The position numbers and the translations under genes were made by a program. Of a DNA stretch of 64,000 nucleotides, positions 1 through 13,719 are shown one piece after another. The DNA is taken from NCBI GenBank assembly GCA_035433705.1, contig DAORVK010000002.1, positions 52,353 through 116,352 on the forward strand, written 5' to 3'. This stretch comes from CADEFQ01 sp035433705 (GTDB lineage Bacteria; Pseudomonadota; Gammaproteobacteria; Steroidobacterales; Steroidobacteraceae). How positions within the stretch are numbered: the first letter of the stretch is position 1; each line of letters begins with the position of its first letter. The notes under the pieces were generated by a model. It worked only from the letters and a program-made list of their open reading frames with translations. It was not told the origin of the DNA and searched no databases.

Positions 1-876
1 CGCATTGCCGGGATTGGCCTCCGTGTGCAGGATCCGCGACGCGTGCGCGTACAGTACCGGATCCGCAGTGACCTGCTCGAAGGATGGCATGCGGATGACG
101 CTTCGCGCGCGATCGGCGCCGCGCACACGCCGCGAACCACTGGCCACGGCGGCGGCCGCCATCTCGTCGATCGACGACGAGTCGATCTCCGTCCACCCCT
201 CCGGCACCGCGCGACTGACGAATGCGGTACCGCGAAGGTCCCTGATTGCTTCGATCCGCTCCCCCGCTCCCAGGCGATGCGCCAGCTCCACGATCTGCCG
301 CTCGGCGTTGCCGAAGACGAGCAGGTCTGCTTTCGCGTCAAGGAGGATCGAGCGGCGCACTTTCTCCGACCAGTAGTCGAAGTGCGCAATCCGGCGCAGC
401 GAGGCTTCGATGCCGCCGATCACGATCGGCACGTCGCGATACGCCTCGCGCACGCGCTGCGCGTAGACGATCACCGACCGATCGGGCCGCTTGCCGCCCT
501 GCCCGCCCGGCGTGTACGCGTCGTCGCTGCGCACGCGCCGGTCGGAGGTGTAGCGGTTCACCATCGAATCCATGTTGCCGGCGGTGACGCCGAAGAACAG
601 GTTCGGGCGACCGAGAGCCTTGAACGGCTCTGCATCGTGCCAGTCCGGTTGCGCGATGATGCCGACACGAAAGCCCTGTGCCTCGAGTGTGCGGCCGACG
701 ATGGCCATACCGAAGCTCGGATGGTCGACATATGCGTCGCCCGTGACGAGGATCACGTCGCAGGAGTCCCAGCCAAGCGTCTCCATCTCCGCGCGCGACA
801 TCGGCAGGAATGGCGCCGTGCCGAAGCGCGACGCCCAGTGCTTGCGGTAGCCGGTGATGTCGCGCGCCGTGTCCAT
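1..876 (-). CDS. ygiQ: YgiQ family radical SAM protein, N-terminal part (runs off window start)
   Basis: This is the first 292 codons of a YgiQ (UPF0313) protein; the rest lies beyond base 1. The family is predicted to be radical SAM enzymes of uncertain substrate. The N terminus reads MDTARDITGYRKHWASRFG, followed by PFLPMSRAEMETLGWDSCDV and LVTGDAYVDHPSFGMAIVGR, all typical of YgiQ. Near the edge it reads SFEQVTADPVLYAHASRIL, also a family signature. The radical SAM CxxxCxxC cluster would lie outside the window. The ATG at 874-876 begins 2 bases after the TGA of the upstream peptidase gene (879-881), so translation is probably coupled. I am confident of the family; its biochemical role is not established. 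Confidence 0.9.
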   Translation of the reverse strand, partial: MDTARDITGYRKHWASRFGTAPFLPMSRAEMETLGWDSCDVILVTGDAYVDHPSFGMAIVGRTLEAQGFRVGIIAQPDWHDAEPFKALGRPNLFFGVTAGNMDSMVNRYTSDRRVRSDDAYTPGGQGGKRPDRSVIVYAQRVREAYRDVPIVIGGIEASLRRIAHFDYWSEKVRRSILLDAKADLLVFGNAERQIVELAHRLGAGERIEAIRDLRGTAFVSRAVPEGWTEIDSSSIDEMAAAAVASGSRRVRGADRARSVIRMPSFEQVTADPVLYAHASRILHTEANPGNA

Positions 877-878
877 CG

Positions 879-2927
879 TCAGTGCGTGGCGCCCTGCTTC
901 GGCGCAGAGTGCTTCAGGAGCGCCGCCTCGAGGCCCGGCACGAAGCCTGCACCAACGGGTACTTCGACGCTCGAACCGGCGAAGTCGTCGCCGACCGGCT
1001 CGTAACGCCCACCGAGGCACTTCGACAGGAAGCCCTCCGAGATCGCGTAAGACGAGGTGCGGTTCCCGGGTCGCGCGAAACCGTGGCCCTCGTCCGGATA
1101 GAGCACGTAGGTCACCGGAAGCCCTTTCGCCTTCATCGCCGCGACGATCTGGTCTGACTCTGCCTGCTTGACGCGCGGATCGTTCGCGCCCTGCATGATG
1201 AGGAGCGGCCTCGCGATCGCACCAACGTGCGTGAGCGGCGAGCGCTCCGCCAGCAGCTTGCGGCCCGCCTCGGTGCGCGGATCGCCGACACGCTGCGCAA
1301 GCTGCTCGAAAAACGCCTTCCAGTACGGCGGAATGGAACCGAGCAGCGTCGCGAGATTCGAGGGGCCCACGATGTCAACGCCGCACGCGAAACGCTCCGG
1401 AGTGAAGGTAAGACCGACGAGTGCGGCGTACCCGCCGTATGAGCCCCCGTAGATCGCGACACTGTCCGCGGTCGTGATCTTCTCGCGTACCGCGTAGTCG
1501 ATTGCGTCGATCAGGTCGTCGTGCATCTTCGCGGCCCACTCGAGGTTGCCGGCGTTGATGAAGCGCTTGCCGAATCCGGTCGAGCCGCGATAGTTCACCG
1601 AGAGCACCGCGTAGCCGCGGTTCGCGAGCCACTGGTGTTCGGCATCAAAGCCGTAGGCATCGCGCGCCCAGGGCCCGCCGTGAACATTGAGCACCAGCGG
1701 CAGCGGCCGGTCTGGGCGACCGTCGCCGTTCGCATCCGAGCCCTTCGGCAGCGTGAGGTACGAGACGAGCGTGAGGCCGTCGCGCGATTTGATCTCGAGC
1801 GGCGTCATCGGGGCGAGCGGCGCACCGGCGAGTGCGGGGCGCTGGTCGAAGAGTTTCGTGACGCTGCCTGAGTCGCGCTCATAAAGGTAAGTCGTGAGCA
1901 CGGTCAACGGATCGTCGACGACGACCACCCACTTGCGATCATCGAGCGTACGGCTCGTGACATCGAACTGCGGGCCGAGGGCCTTCGTGAGCGCGTCGAT
2001 GTCTTGCTGCACGGCAGGCTCGATCGCAGTCACCGAGTTCACGAGATAGTTGACCGAGTAAGCCTGCGGCCTCCGGGACAGCGGCTCGAGCCACACGCCC
2101 GCGACGTCGGCGCGATCGTTCGCCGCGAGCACCGTCTGCGCGCGCGTGTCGAGATTCACGCGCACGAGCGCCGCGGTGTTGCGGCCGATCGAGGAGCTGA
2201 TCAGCGCGGTGTGGCCGTCGCCCTCGATCACGATCGGGCTGGTCGTCTGCGTGTCTTCCTGGCCGTACTTCAAGAGGCTGTCCCAGCCGCCCCTTGCATT
2301 GCGCACCAGCATTTCGTCGCCGTCGACACCCGACTTCACCGCCAGTCGCGGCTTGAGCGCACTGTCTTCGACATAGCCTGCAAATTCCTGGTCGTTCTGC
2401 TCAACCAGCTTGCGATCACCGCTCGCGATCCCGATCTCATAGAGGTCGTGCCATTCGGGCTTGCGGTCGTTGAGGCCGACCAGCACGACGTCTGGCCGCC
2501 GTGGGCTCACCCCGACGACCTGCGCCTGCACGCCTGCAATCGGTGTGAGGTCGATGTCCTTGCCGCTTGCCACCTCGACGCTGTGTACACGCCAGTTCTC
2601 GTCGCCGCCCTGGTCCTGCAGGTAAAGCACGTGCTTGCCGTCGTAGCCCCAGAAGTGCTGGCGGATGCCGCGCTTTGTGTCGCTGGTAATGGGCTGTGCC
2701 GCTTCGGGCTTGCCGTAGGGCGCGACCCACACGTTCAACACGCCGTCGCGCGGCGCGATCCAGGACATGAACTTTCCGTCGGGCGACAACCGCGCCTGCG
2801 TGCGGGTCGGGTTGCCGAACAGCGCATCGCGTGGAATCAACACGCCGGGCTGTGCAGCCGCGGCCGAGATCGTCATCATCGTCATCAACAAGGCTCCTGC
2901 GAGCACCCTTGGCCATTGGGCAGACAT
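879..2927 (-). CDS. Secreted S9 (prolyl oligopeptidase) family peptidase
   Basis: Predicted exported serine peptidase of about 682 aa. I chose the ATG at 2925-2927 (MSAQWPRVLAGALLMTMM) because AAGGAG lies just upstream on the minus strand and the start gives a clean signal peptide ending near AAAAQP; a longer open frame to 3176 has no peptidase-like extension. The N-terminal half is a WD/beta-propeller-type region (LSPDGKFMSWI, GYDGKHVLYLQD). The C-terminal alpha/beta-hydrolase part carries the nucleophile elbow GGSYGGYAA, the acid in GANDPRVKQ and the His in PDEGHGFARP, so the triad is intact. It resembles dipeptidyl/acylaminoacyl peptidases of subfamily S9C. It precedes ygiQ with a 2-base gap. 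Its peptide substrates are unknown. Confidence 0.92.
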   Translation of the reverse strand: MSAQWPRVLAGALLMTMMTISAAAAQPGVLIPRDALFGNPTRTQARLSPDGKFMSWIAPRDGVLNVWVAPYGKPEAAQPITSDTKRGIRQHFWGYDGKHVLYLQDQGGDENWRVHSVEVASGKDIDLTPIAGVQAQVVGVSPRRPDVVLVGLNDRKPEWHDLYEIGIASGDRKLVEQNDQEFAGYVEDSALKPRLAVKSGVDGDEMLVRNARGGWDSLLKYGQEDTQTTSPIVIEGDGHTALISSSIGRNTAALVRVNLDTRAQTVLAANDRADVAGVWLEPLSRRPQAYSVNYLVNSVTAIEPAVQQDIDALTKALGPQFDVTSRTLDDRKWVVVVDDPLTVLTTYLYERDSGSVTKLFDQRPALAGAPLAPMTPLEIKSRDGLTLVSYLTLPKGSDANGDGRPDRPLPLVLNVHGGPWARDAYGFDAEHQWLANRGYAVLSVNYRGSTGFGKRFINAGNLEWAAKMHDDLIDAIDYAVREKITTADSVAIYGGSYGGYAALVGLTFTPERFACGVDIVGPSNLATLLGSIPPYWKAFFEQLAQRVGDPRTEAGRKLLAERSPLTHVGAIARPLLIMQGANDPRVKQAESDQIVAAMKAKGLPVTYVLYPDEGHGFARPGNRTSSYAISEGFLSKCLGGRYEPVGDDFAGSSVEVPVGAGFVPGLEAALLKHSAPKQGATH

Positions 2928-2964
2928 AGGGCTCCTTGACGTCTTGCGTGCACGTGAGCGCGCA

Positions 2965-2993
2965 ATTATAGCCCCTGCGGGCTGGGCCTTGAC
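2965..2993 (-). promoter_or_regulatory. Possible promoter for the S9 peptidase gene
   Basis: On the minus strand a perfect TATAAT (2965-2970) lies about 37 bases upstream of the S9 peptidase ATG, with the weak -35-like hexamer GTCAAG (2988-2993) 17 bases further up. The -10 is convincing in such GC-rich DNA; the -35 match is poor. Confidence 0.35.
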
Positions 2994-3051
2994 GGCACGG
3001 TGTAGAATTGGAGGTTTACGTCCGCGGCGAGCCGCGCCACCCCCTGCAGTC

Positions 3052-8664
<5,613 letters not shown>

Positions 8665-8694
8665 CCTGCTGACAGGCCCAGGGCGTGGCGCGCC

Positions 8695-10155
8695 TCAACC
8701 GCGCCATTGACGGCTGCGCACGTTCTGCAACTGCCATGGCAGGTCGACGTCGAGGCGCTCCTCGAACAGCTCGCCACGCCCCTGCAGCGGTGTCCAGGTG
8801 GTGAACTCGCCGACCAGCCTGCCGAGATAGGGGGCTGCGGTTGCAAGGCAGTCTTCGAAATCGAGATCTTCAGCTTCGACGATGCCGCGGCGCGGATTGC
8901 GCATCGCCCAGACAGTCGCCGCGAGTGCGCCCGCCGCGACTTGCAGCGTCGTCGCATTCGCGAAAGACACGTGCCGGCGCGCGTCCTCGATCGTGAGCTG
9001 TGAGCCAAACCAGTAGGCATTGCGGCTGTGCCCCGCGAGCAGCACACCGAGCTCGTCCATTCCCGTGACAATGTCGGTTCCGAGGCGACGCTGCTTCTCC
9101 TGCGGCTGCCAGCCGCGGCCCTCGAGCTCGAGCACCGAGAGCATGGCGTCGTCGCAGGGGTGGTATACGAACATCACGCTCGGCCGATACGTGAATTTGA
9201 CGCCTGCGCGCAGGGAGAGGAAGTCGCCGATCGAGAAGACCTCGTCGTGGGACATCATGAGGCCCTGGAAGCCACCGACCGATGGCGCCCAGCTGCGCGC
9301 GAAGGTCGCGGCGCCGGGCCGGTCGAGAAACAGCGTGCCCGAGTCGCGACGGTGGTACAGCGAGCCGCGCGGTCGGCGCTTCTCGGCCGTCCCGTAGGAG
9401 ATCTCGGACGGCTGGACCGACTCATCGAGGATGCCGTCGATCGACCAGGTATTGACGAACTCGCCCGGTCGCTTCGGCCGGTCGCTCGCCTGCGTGTCGC
9501 GCTCGGAGATCTGGATGGTGGTGACCCCGAGGTCGCGCGCGAGCGTTGCCCAGTCTTCCTGCGTCACGGGCGGATCGCCTTCGGTGCGCAGCATACGGCG
9601 CAGGTCGAGCAGCGCGTGTTTGACGAAATGCGAGACGAGGCCCGGATTCGCCCCGTGATCCACCACCGCAGTGGGCGAATCGGCACCGAGCTCGCGGGCG
9701 AGGGCGAGCGCCCTGTAGCGCGTCATGAAGTTGGTGCGCTGGCGCAGGTCGAGCATCGGGTTGTCGAATACGCCAGGCCACGGCTCGATCGAAGTATCGA
9801 CATAGAGGGCCGCGCGCTCGGCCGCGAAGCGGATGAGGTCGAGACTCGAGACGTCGACGGACAGATTCAGCAGCAGATCGCCTGCACGCACATGCCGCGC
9901 AAGCAGCCGCCGGAAGCTCCGCGGCTTGAGGTGCGCGTAGAAAAATGGCGCACCGTTCTCGTAGGCGACACCGCGACCCACCTCGTCGGCGGCCAGTACG
10001 ATGATCGAATCGGGCCCGAGCGCGACATGCCGGCGCAGGAGCGGCAGGATCACCTGCCCGATGCTGCCGCAGCCCACCATGACAATGCGCCCGGGAAATG
10101 CCACGAGCTCTCGTGCGGCCGAGGGTACCGCGGTCCCTTGTGTGGTCCGAACCAT
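8695..10155 (-). CDS. hss: Homospermidine synthase
   Basis: A 486-aa protein of the bacterial homospermidine synthase/saccharopine-dehydrogenase-like family (EC 2.5.1.44). These enzymes use bound NAD to transfer an aminobutyl group between putrescine or spermidine molecules, giving sym-homospermidine. Evidence is the N-terminal Rossmann motif VMVGCGSIGQVILPLL, the downstream NLSVDVSSLDLIRFAAER, WPGVFDNPMLD, and the highly characteristic AVVDHGANPGLVSHFVKHAL. Length matches the family (about 470-490 aa). The start used is ATG 10155; a weak upstream RBS leaves some doubt, since the conserved part begins near residue 20. It stands alone, convergent with uvrA and divergent from a zinc-ribbon gene. 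Confidence 0.92.
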   Translation of the reverse strand: MVRTTQGTAVPSAARELVAFPGRIVMVGCGSIGQVILPLLRRHVALGPDSIIVLAADEVGRGVAYENGAPFFYAHLKPRSFRRLLARHVRAGDLLLNLSVDVSSLDLIRFAAERAALYVDTSIEPWPGVFDNPMLDLRQRTNFMTRYRALALARELGADSPTAVVDHGANPGLVSHFVKHALLDLRRMLRTEGDPPVTQEDWATLARDLGVTTIQISERDTQASDRPKRPGEFVNTWSIDGILDESVQPSEISYGTAEKRRPRGSLYHRRDSGTLFLDRPGAATFARSWAPSVGGFQGLMMSHDEVFSIGDFLSLRAGVKFTYRPSVMFVYHPCDDAMLSVLELEGRGWQPQEKQRRLGTDIVTGMDELGVLLAGHSRNAYWFGSQLTIEDARRHVSFANATTLQVAAGALAATVWAMRNPRRGIVEAEDLDFEDCLATAAPYLGRLVGEFTTWTPLQGRGELFEERLDVDLPWQLQNVRSRQWRG

Positions 10156-10208
10156 GCATCGATGTTAGCGGACGCGCACCGCGAACTCGAGCTTGCTACA
10201 GTACTGCG

Positions 10209-10511
10209 ATGGCCCACAACCTCGTGTGCTGGAAATGTGGCGCATCGCTCGCCGCGCTCTCGCTGCCGCTGTTGCGACTCGACGAGTGCCCCGCGTGCGG
10301 CGCGCAGCTGCATGTGTGCCGGCTCTGCGTCGAGTACGACACGCGTGTCGCGAAACATTGCCGCGAACCGACCGCGGAGGAGGTGCGCGACAAGGAACAC
10401 GCGAACTTCTGCGATCACTTCAAGCCGCGCGAGGGCGCGTTCGTGCCGGCGAACACTGCCGAAATCGCACGGGCGCGATCGGCGCTGGAAGACCTGTTCA
10501 GCAAAAGATGA
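10209..10511 (+). CDS. Small zinc-ribbon protein
   Basis: A 100-aa cytoplasmic protein beginning MAHNLVCWKCGASL. Cys pairs CWKC and CPAC, then CRLC, and later a lone C and a CDHF suggest one or two treble-clef/zinc-ribbon knuckles within the first 80 residues. The C terminus is helical and charged (AEIARARSALEDLF). It resembles small uncharacterised proteobacterial proteins; no enzymatic motif is present. It is divergent from hss with a 53-bp gap containing an 8-bp palindrome CAGTACTG. The function is not recognised. Confidence 0.75.
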   Translation: MAHNLVCWKCGASLAALSLPLLRLDECPACGAQLHVCRLCVEYDTRVAKHCREPTAEEVRDKEHANFCDHFKPREGAFVPANTAEIARARSALEDLFSKR

Positions 10512-10529
10512 GGGCTTGCGGGGGCGCGC

Positions 10530-12206
10530 TCAGCCTTTTCCCACGCGATCTGACAAGCGATCGAGCAGCTTGGCAAACGTCGAAGTGCGCTTGTCGACCT
10601 TCACAGACAAGTGGCGCACACCGGAATCGTTGAGCAGCTCGCCACGACCCCTGTCGATTTCGAGATCGCTCGCGCCGAGGATCTCAAGCGTCTGCTCGAG
10701 CGACTCCTCCAATGTCCGCGCCTTGCCGCGCGGCGCGGGCTTCGCGCGCGCTCCCGCCGCAGATCGCTTGCCGGGCTTTGCGGCCTGCGCGAGCTTCGCG
10801 TGCACGGATGCGGCGGTCGGCACAGGTTTCGTCGGCGGCTGGTCCATGTCGAACAGCTTGAATTCGTCTGCTGCTTTGCCCGCTTCGCGCTTGTGCACTA
10901 CAGCGGGCTGCCGAAGCATGTCCGCGGCTGCCTTGTCTTTCTCCACGGATGTTACGGGGACGACGGCGACGGCCGAGAAGTCCGACCGCACGTAGTACGC
11001 AACCTGTTTTGCCGACAGTGCGTCACTGAAGAACCCGAGGCGCAGCCCATACCAGCGGCGGCCCTCACGGCTCGATTCCACCGTATAAAGCGTGTAGGCG
11101 CTGAAGATCGCGAGCGGAGGCACTGCGGTGACGTCGATGGGTGTCACCGACCATGCGAGTTGCACGGCAAACTGCGCCGGCGCGTTCCGCTGCACTTCCT
11201 CCCTGAGCGCGCGCATCGTGCGGGTGTCGTCCGGGCGCAGCAATTCGATCGCGGAACTGGCGGCGCGTTCATCCGGAGTCGTCACCACCCGGTTCGCACC
11301 TTCGCTGCGTCGCTCCTCGAGTACTCGCAGCACCTGGGTGTCGGTGAGCGGTACGGCTGGTGGTGGTGCCGACTTCACGACGGGTGGACCCGGGGCGGGC
11401 AGCGGCTTCGGGGTAGCGGGCTGTGCACGATGAACGACCGGCACCTGCGCTGCAGCCAGTGCATTTGGCGCGGCCGGCATACGTGGTGCTTCGGGCACCA
11501 TGGGTGCGGGCGTCAGGGCCTGCACGGTCGGGATGTGTTCGGGGAGCACGGGCGGCGGCGGCACGTAAAGCGTGTGCGCAGGCGCGTTGCTTGCGCTGTC
11601 CGGCCTGTCGAGCTGTGCGAGCACTTCGCGCACGTTCGAAAGGGCGGCCATCGCAGGAGGAATGTTCGCGGCTGGCGCATCAACCACAGTTGCAGCGATC
11701 GCGAGAGTGACCGCTACCGGAGGCGTCACAGGAGCCGTCACCGGANNNNNNNNNNNNNNNNNNNNNNNNNNNNNNNNNNNNNNNNNNNNNNNNNNNNNNN
11801 NNNNNNNNNNNNNNNNNNNNNNNNNNNNNNNNNNNNNNNNNNNNNCAACCGGAGCCGGCGTGGGCGCCGCGGCAGGCTCCGCCGCGGTCAGCGCACAACT
11901 CGCCGCAGCACGTGCGGCGGCGCGCAGCTTCTTGCCGGGGGCTTCGCCAACCCACGCCGCGGGATACAGCTCGCGCACGACCGTGAGCCACTCCTGCGCT
12001 TCATCGGGACTCGAAAAATAGCCCATGTGCAACCGGAACCGCTCGCGCCCGTCCTCGCGACGGCGGCTGATGAAGAACGTGAAGCGCTTGAGCGCCTCGG
12101 ACTTCGGCTGCTCGAGCGCCATCGGCGTCGTGGACGCGCACAGATTGATCACGTACTGCTCGGGCATCTCGCCCGGGTCAGCTGCGGCTTCAGCCGTTCC
12201 TTGCAT
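10530..12206 (-). CDS. SPOR-like domain protein, interrupted by an assembly gap
   Basis: Predicted protein with a SPOR-like N-terminal segment (YVINLCASTTPM ... FRLHMGYFSSPDEAQEWL), a long Pro/Ala/Thr/Val-rich linker, and a second SPOR-like segment near the C terminus (FAVQLAWSVTPIDV ... WYGLRLGFFSDALSAKQVAYYV). SPOR domains bind denuded peptidoglycan. No signal peptide or TM helix is evident at the chosen start MQGTAEAAADP (ATG 12204-12206), so a cytoplasmic place is possible. The 100-N run at 11746-11845 falls in the low-complexity linker, and its true length is unknown; the frame reads through on both sides. The final residues (LDRLSDRVGKG) follow a basic AKPAPRGKAR stretch. Confidence 0.7.
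   Translation of the reverse strand: MQGTAEAAADPGEMPEQYVINLCASTTPMALEQPKSEALKRFTFFISRRREDGRERFRLHMGYFSSPDEAQEWLTVVRELYPAAWVGEAPGKKLRAAARAAASCALTAAEPAAAPTPAPVXXXXXXXXXXXXXXXXXXXXXXXXXXXXXXXXXXPVTAPVTPPVAVTLAIAATVVDAPAANIPPAMAALSNVREVLAQLDRPDSASNAPAHTLYVPPPPVLPEHIPTVQALTPAPMVPEAPRMPAAPNALAAAQVPVVHRAQPATPKPLPAPGPPVVKSAPPPAVPLTDTQVLRVLEERRSEGANRVVTTPDERAASSAIELLRPDDTRTMRALREEVQRNAPAQFAVQLAWSVTPIDVTAVPPLAIFSAYTLYTVESSREGRRWYGLRLGFFSDALSAKQVAYYVRSDFSAVAVVPVTSVEKDKAAADMLRQPAVVHKREAGKAADEFKLFDMDQPPTKPVPTAASVHAKLAQAAKPGKRSAAGARAKPAPRGKARTLEESLEQTLEILGASDLEIDRGRGELLNDSGVRHLSVKVDKRTSTFAKLLDRLSDRVGKG
11746..11845. other. Assembly gap (100 N)
   Basis: A run of exactly 100 N inside the low-complexity linker of the SPOR-like gene. 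The fixed size suggests a scaffolding gap of unknown real length, probably caused by repeats in the Pro/Thr/Val-coding sequence visible on both sides. Confidence 0.99.
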
Positions 12207-12454
12207 TCGATTTTTCCCCGGACCCGAGCAAGCGAGACGCCCCACCGGAGGCAACTCCGCTTTCTCGGGTATCGCACCTGAGACCGGTGGCTTTGCGCCC
12301 CCGCCTCACGACGGGTTTGCCCTGATCACACATAAAGTCTGGAAGTGTCGCCGGGCACCGTCAAGCGGCACAGGCACGCTTGTGCGCAATCCGTGCGCCC
12401 GTTAACAGACTGCGCACCGGCGTGCTCGCAGCGCGACATAATGCAACGCCATCC

Positions 12455-13174
12455 TCACCAGGGCAGTTCGCCGCCCTGATGGTCCCGGAAGCGGCCGGTG
12501 TTTGCGGGTTCGAGGCGATCGATGATGGCAATCAGCTTCGCAACGGCGTCAGCCGGCCTTTGCAGCGGCATCTGGACACCTTTCATCATGTCGGTATCGA
12601 CGGGGCCGGGATTGAGGAGCGCCACCGTGACGCCACGCGCCTTCACGTCGAACGCCAGGTTGCGCATCAGCATGTTCAACGCTGCCTTGCTCGAACGATA
12701 CCAGTAAGCGCGCGGCGAATTGACCTGCGTGATCGAGGCCTCGCTTGAGGAGATCGCCACGATCTTCTTCTGCGTGCTCGCGGCGACGCCGGGCAGGAAA
12801 GCCTCGGCGATCCGCAGTGGCGCGATGGTGTTGGTCTCGAACACACTGCGACAGGCATCGTAGTCGAGGCGGCCGAGCGCCTGGCCACGGGGACCCGTAA
12901 TGCCAGCGTTGTTGATCAGCAGATCGATGGGCACTCCCCGGTATTTCGCCGCCAGCGCAGCCACGGCGGCGGCGTCCGTCACATCGAGCGGTTCGATGAC
13001 GAGCCATGGATGCGCGGCGGCGATTTCCAAAAGGGCGACCGCTTGCGCAGGCTGGCGCGCCGTTGCGATCACGTGCCAGCCGCGTGCCGCGTACTGGCGC
13101 GCAAGCTCGAGACCGATGCCACGGTTTGCGCCGGTGATGAGCGCGGTGGGGTCCTGGGCGTACGCGGTTGTCAT
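12455..13174 (-). CDS. Short-chain dehydrogenase/reductase
   Basis: A 239-aa classical SDR. The NAD(P)-binding motif TGANRGIGLEL lies at the N terminus, LLINNAG in the middle, and the catalytic Ser/Tyr/Lys as ISSSEASI ... YWYRSSKAALN (here YRSSK, consistent with YxxxK). The end GRFRDHQGGELPW matches the C terminus of another SDR in this window at 57119, so the two are paralogues. ATG 13172-13174 overlaps the stop of the upstream NlpC/P60 gene by four bases (ATGA), placing it last in a three-gene operon. The substrate is unknown. Confidence 0.88.
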   Translation of the reverse strand: MTTAYAQDPTALITGANRGIGLELARQYAARGWHVIATARQPAQAVALLEIAAAHPWLVIEPLDVTDAAAVAALAAKYRGVPIDLLINNAGITGPRGQALGRLDYDACRSVFETNTIAPLRIAEAFLPGVAASTQKKIVAISSSEASITQVNSPRAYWYRSSKAALNMLMRNLAFDVKARGVTVALLNPGPVDTDMMKGVQMPLQRPADAVAKLIAIIDRLEPANTGRFRDHQGGELPW

Positions 13175-13719
13175 CGTGGCGACGCGCGACCGGACTCCGC
13201 ATTTGCTGCGCCTGACCGGATTCGACCTGCCCCCGCGAAGTGCGCGGCGTACCACGGGTCGGCGAGATACCCGAACGATACGGCCCGCCCGCTCGAGGGC
13301 GCATGCACGAAGCGACCCTGGCCCGAATACACGCCGACGTGGTCAGCCGCATTGCGGCCTGTGGCAAAGAACACGAGGTCGCCAGGCTGCAGCGCATCGA
13401 GCTGCACCCGCGCAGCAGCCTGCTGTTGCGCCGCAGCGGTACGCGGGATCGAAATGCCCGCCGACCGATAGGCAAACTGCGTGAGGCCGCTGCAATCGAA
13501 TCCCTGCGGCGTCGCACCGCCGTAGCGGTAGGGGGCGCCGATGGCGGACTCGGCCGCGCGCACGATGACGAGGCCAACCCCCGCGGGAGCCGTGAGCGCC
13601 TCAACGGGCGGCATGGCCTCCCCGGGCCCGGATCCGGGACCAGGTGGTGCACTGGCACAGGCAGCGAGCATCAACACGACGAGAGCCGGCACAATGTGCT
13701 GCCCGGTCACCGGCGTCAT
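13171..13719 (-). CDS. NlpC/P60 family lipoprotein (cell-wall peptidase)
   Basis: A 182-aa outer-envelope lipoprotein. The signal peptide ends in lipobox LAAC (Cys near residue 21), followed by a Pro/Gly-rich linker and an NlpC/P60 domain: GAPYRYGGATPQGFDCSGLTQ with the catalytic Cys, ADHVGVYSG with the first His, and RFVHAPSSG. Members cleave gamma-D-Glu-diaminopimelate bonds or related links in peptidoglycan. The length is normal for Spr/NlpC-type proteins. It overlaps both neighbours by ATGA (start on the GGDEF/EAL stop, stop on the SDR start), so all three are probably co-translated. Confidence 0.92.
   Translation of the reverse strand: MTPVTGQHIVPALVVLMLAACASAPPGPGSGPGEAMPPVEALTAPAGVGLVIVRAAESAIGAPYRYGGATPQGFDCSGLTQFAYRSAGISIPRTAAAQQQAAARVQLDALQPGDLVFFATGRNAADHVGVYSGQGRFVHAPSSGRAVSFGYLADPWYAAHFAGAGRIRSGAANAESGRASPR

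Noticed and set aside
2989..3008. TTGACG and TAGAAT hexamers as a uvrA promoter
   Set aside because: Only 8 bases separate them, too few for a sigma-70 promoter.
2767..3051. N-terminal extension of the UvrA frame upstream of 3052
   Set aside because: It overlaps the divergent peptidase 5' end and has no UvrA-like residues; family alignment by eye begins at MAKQPTGAIVVRGARQNN.
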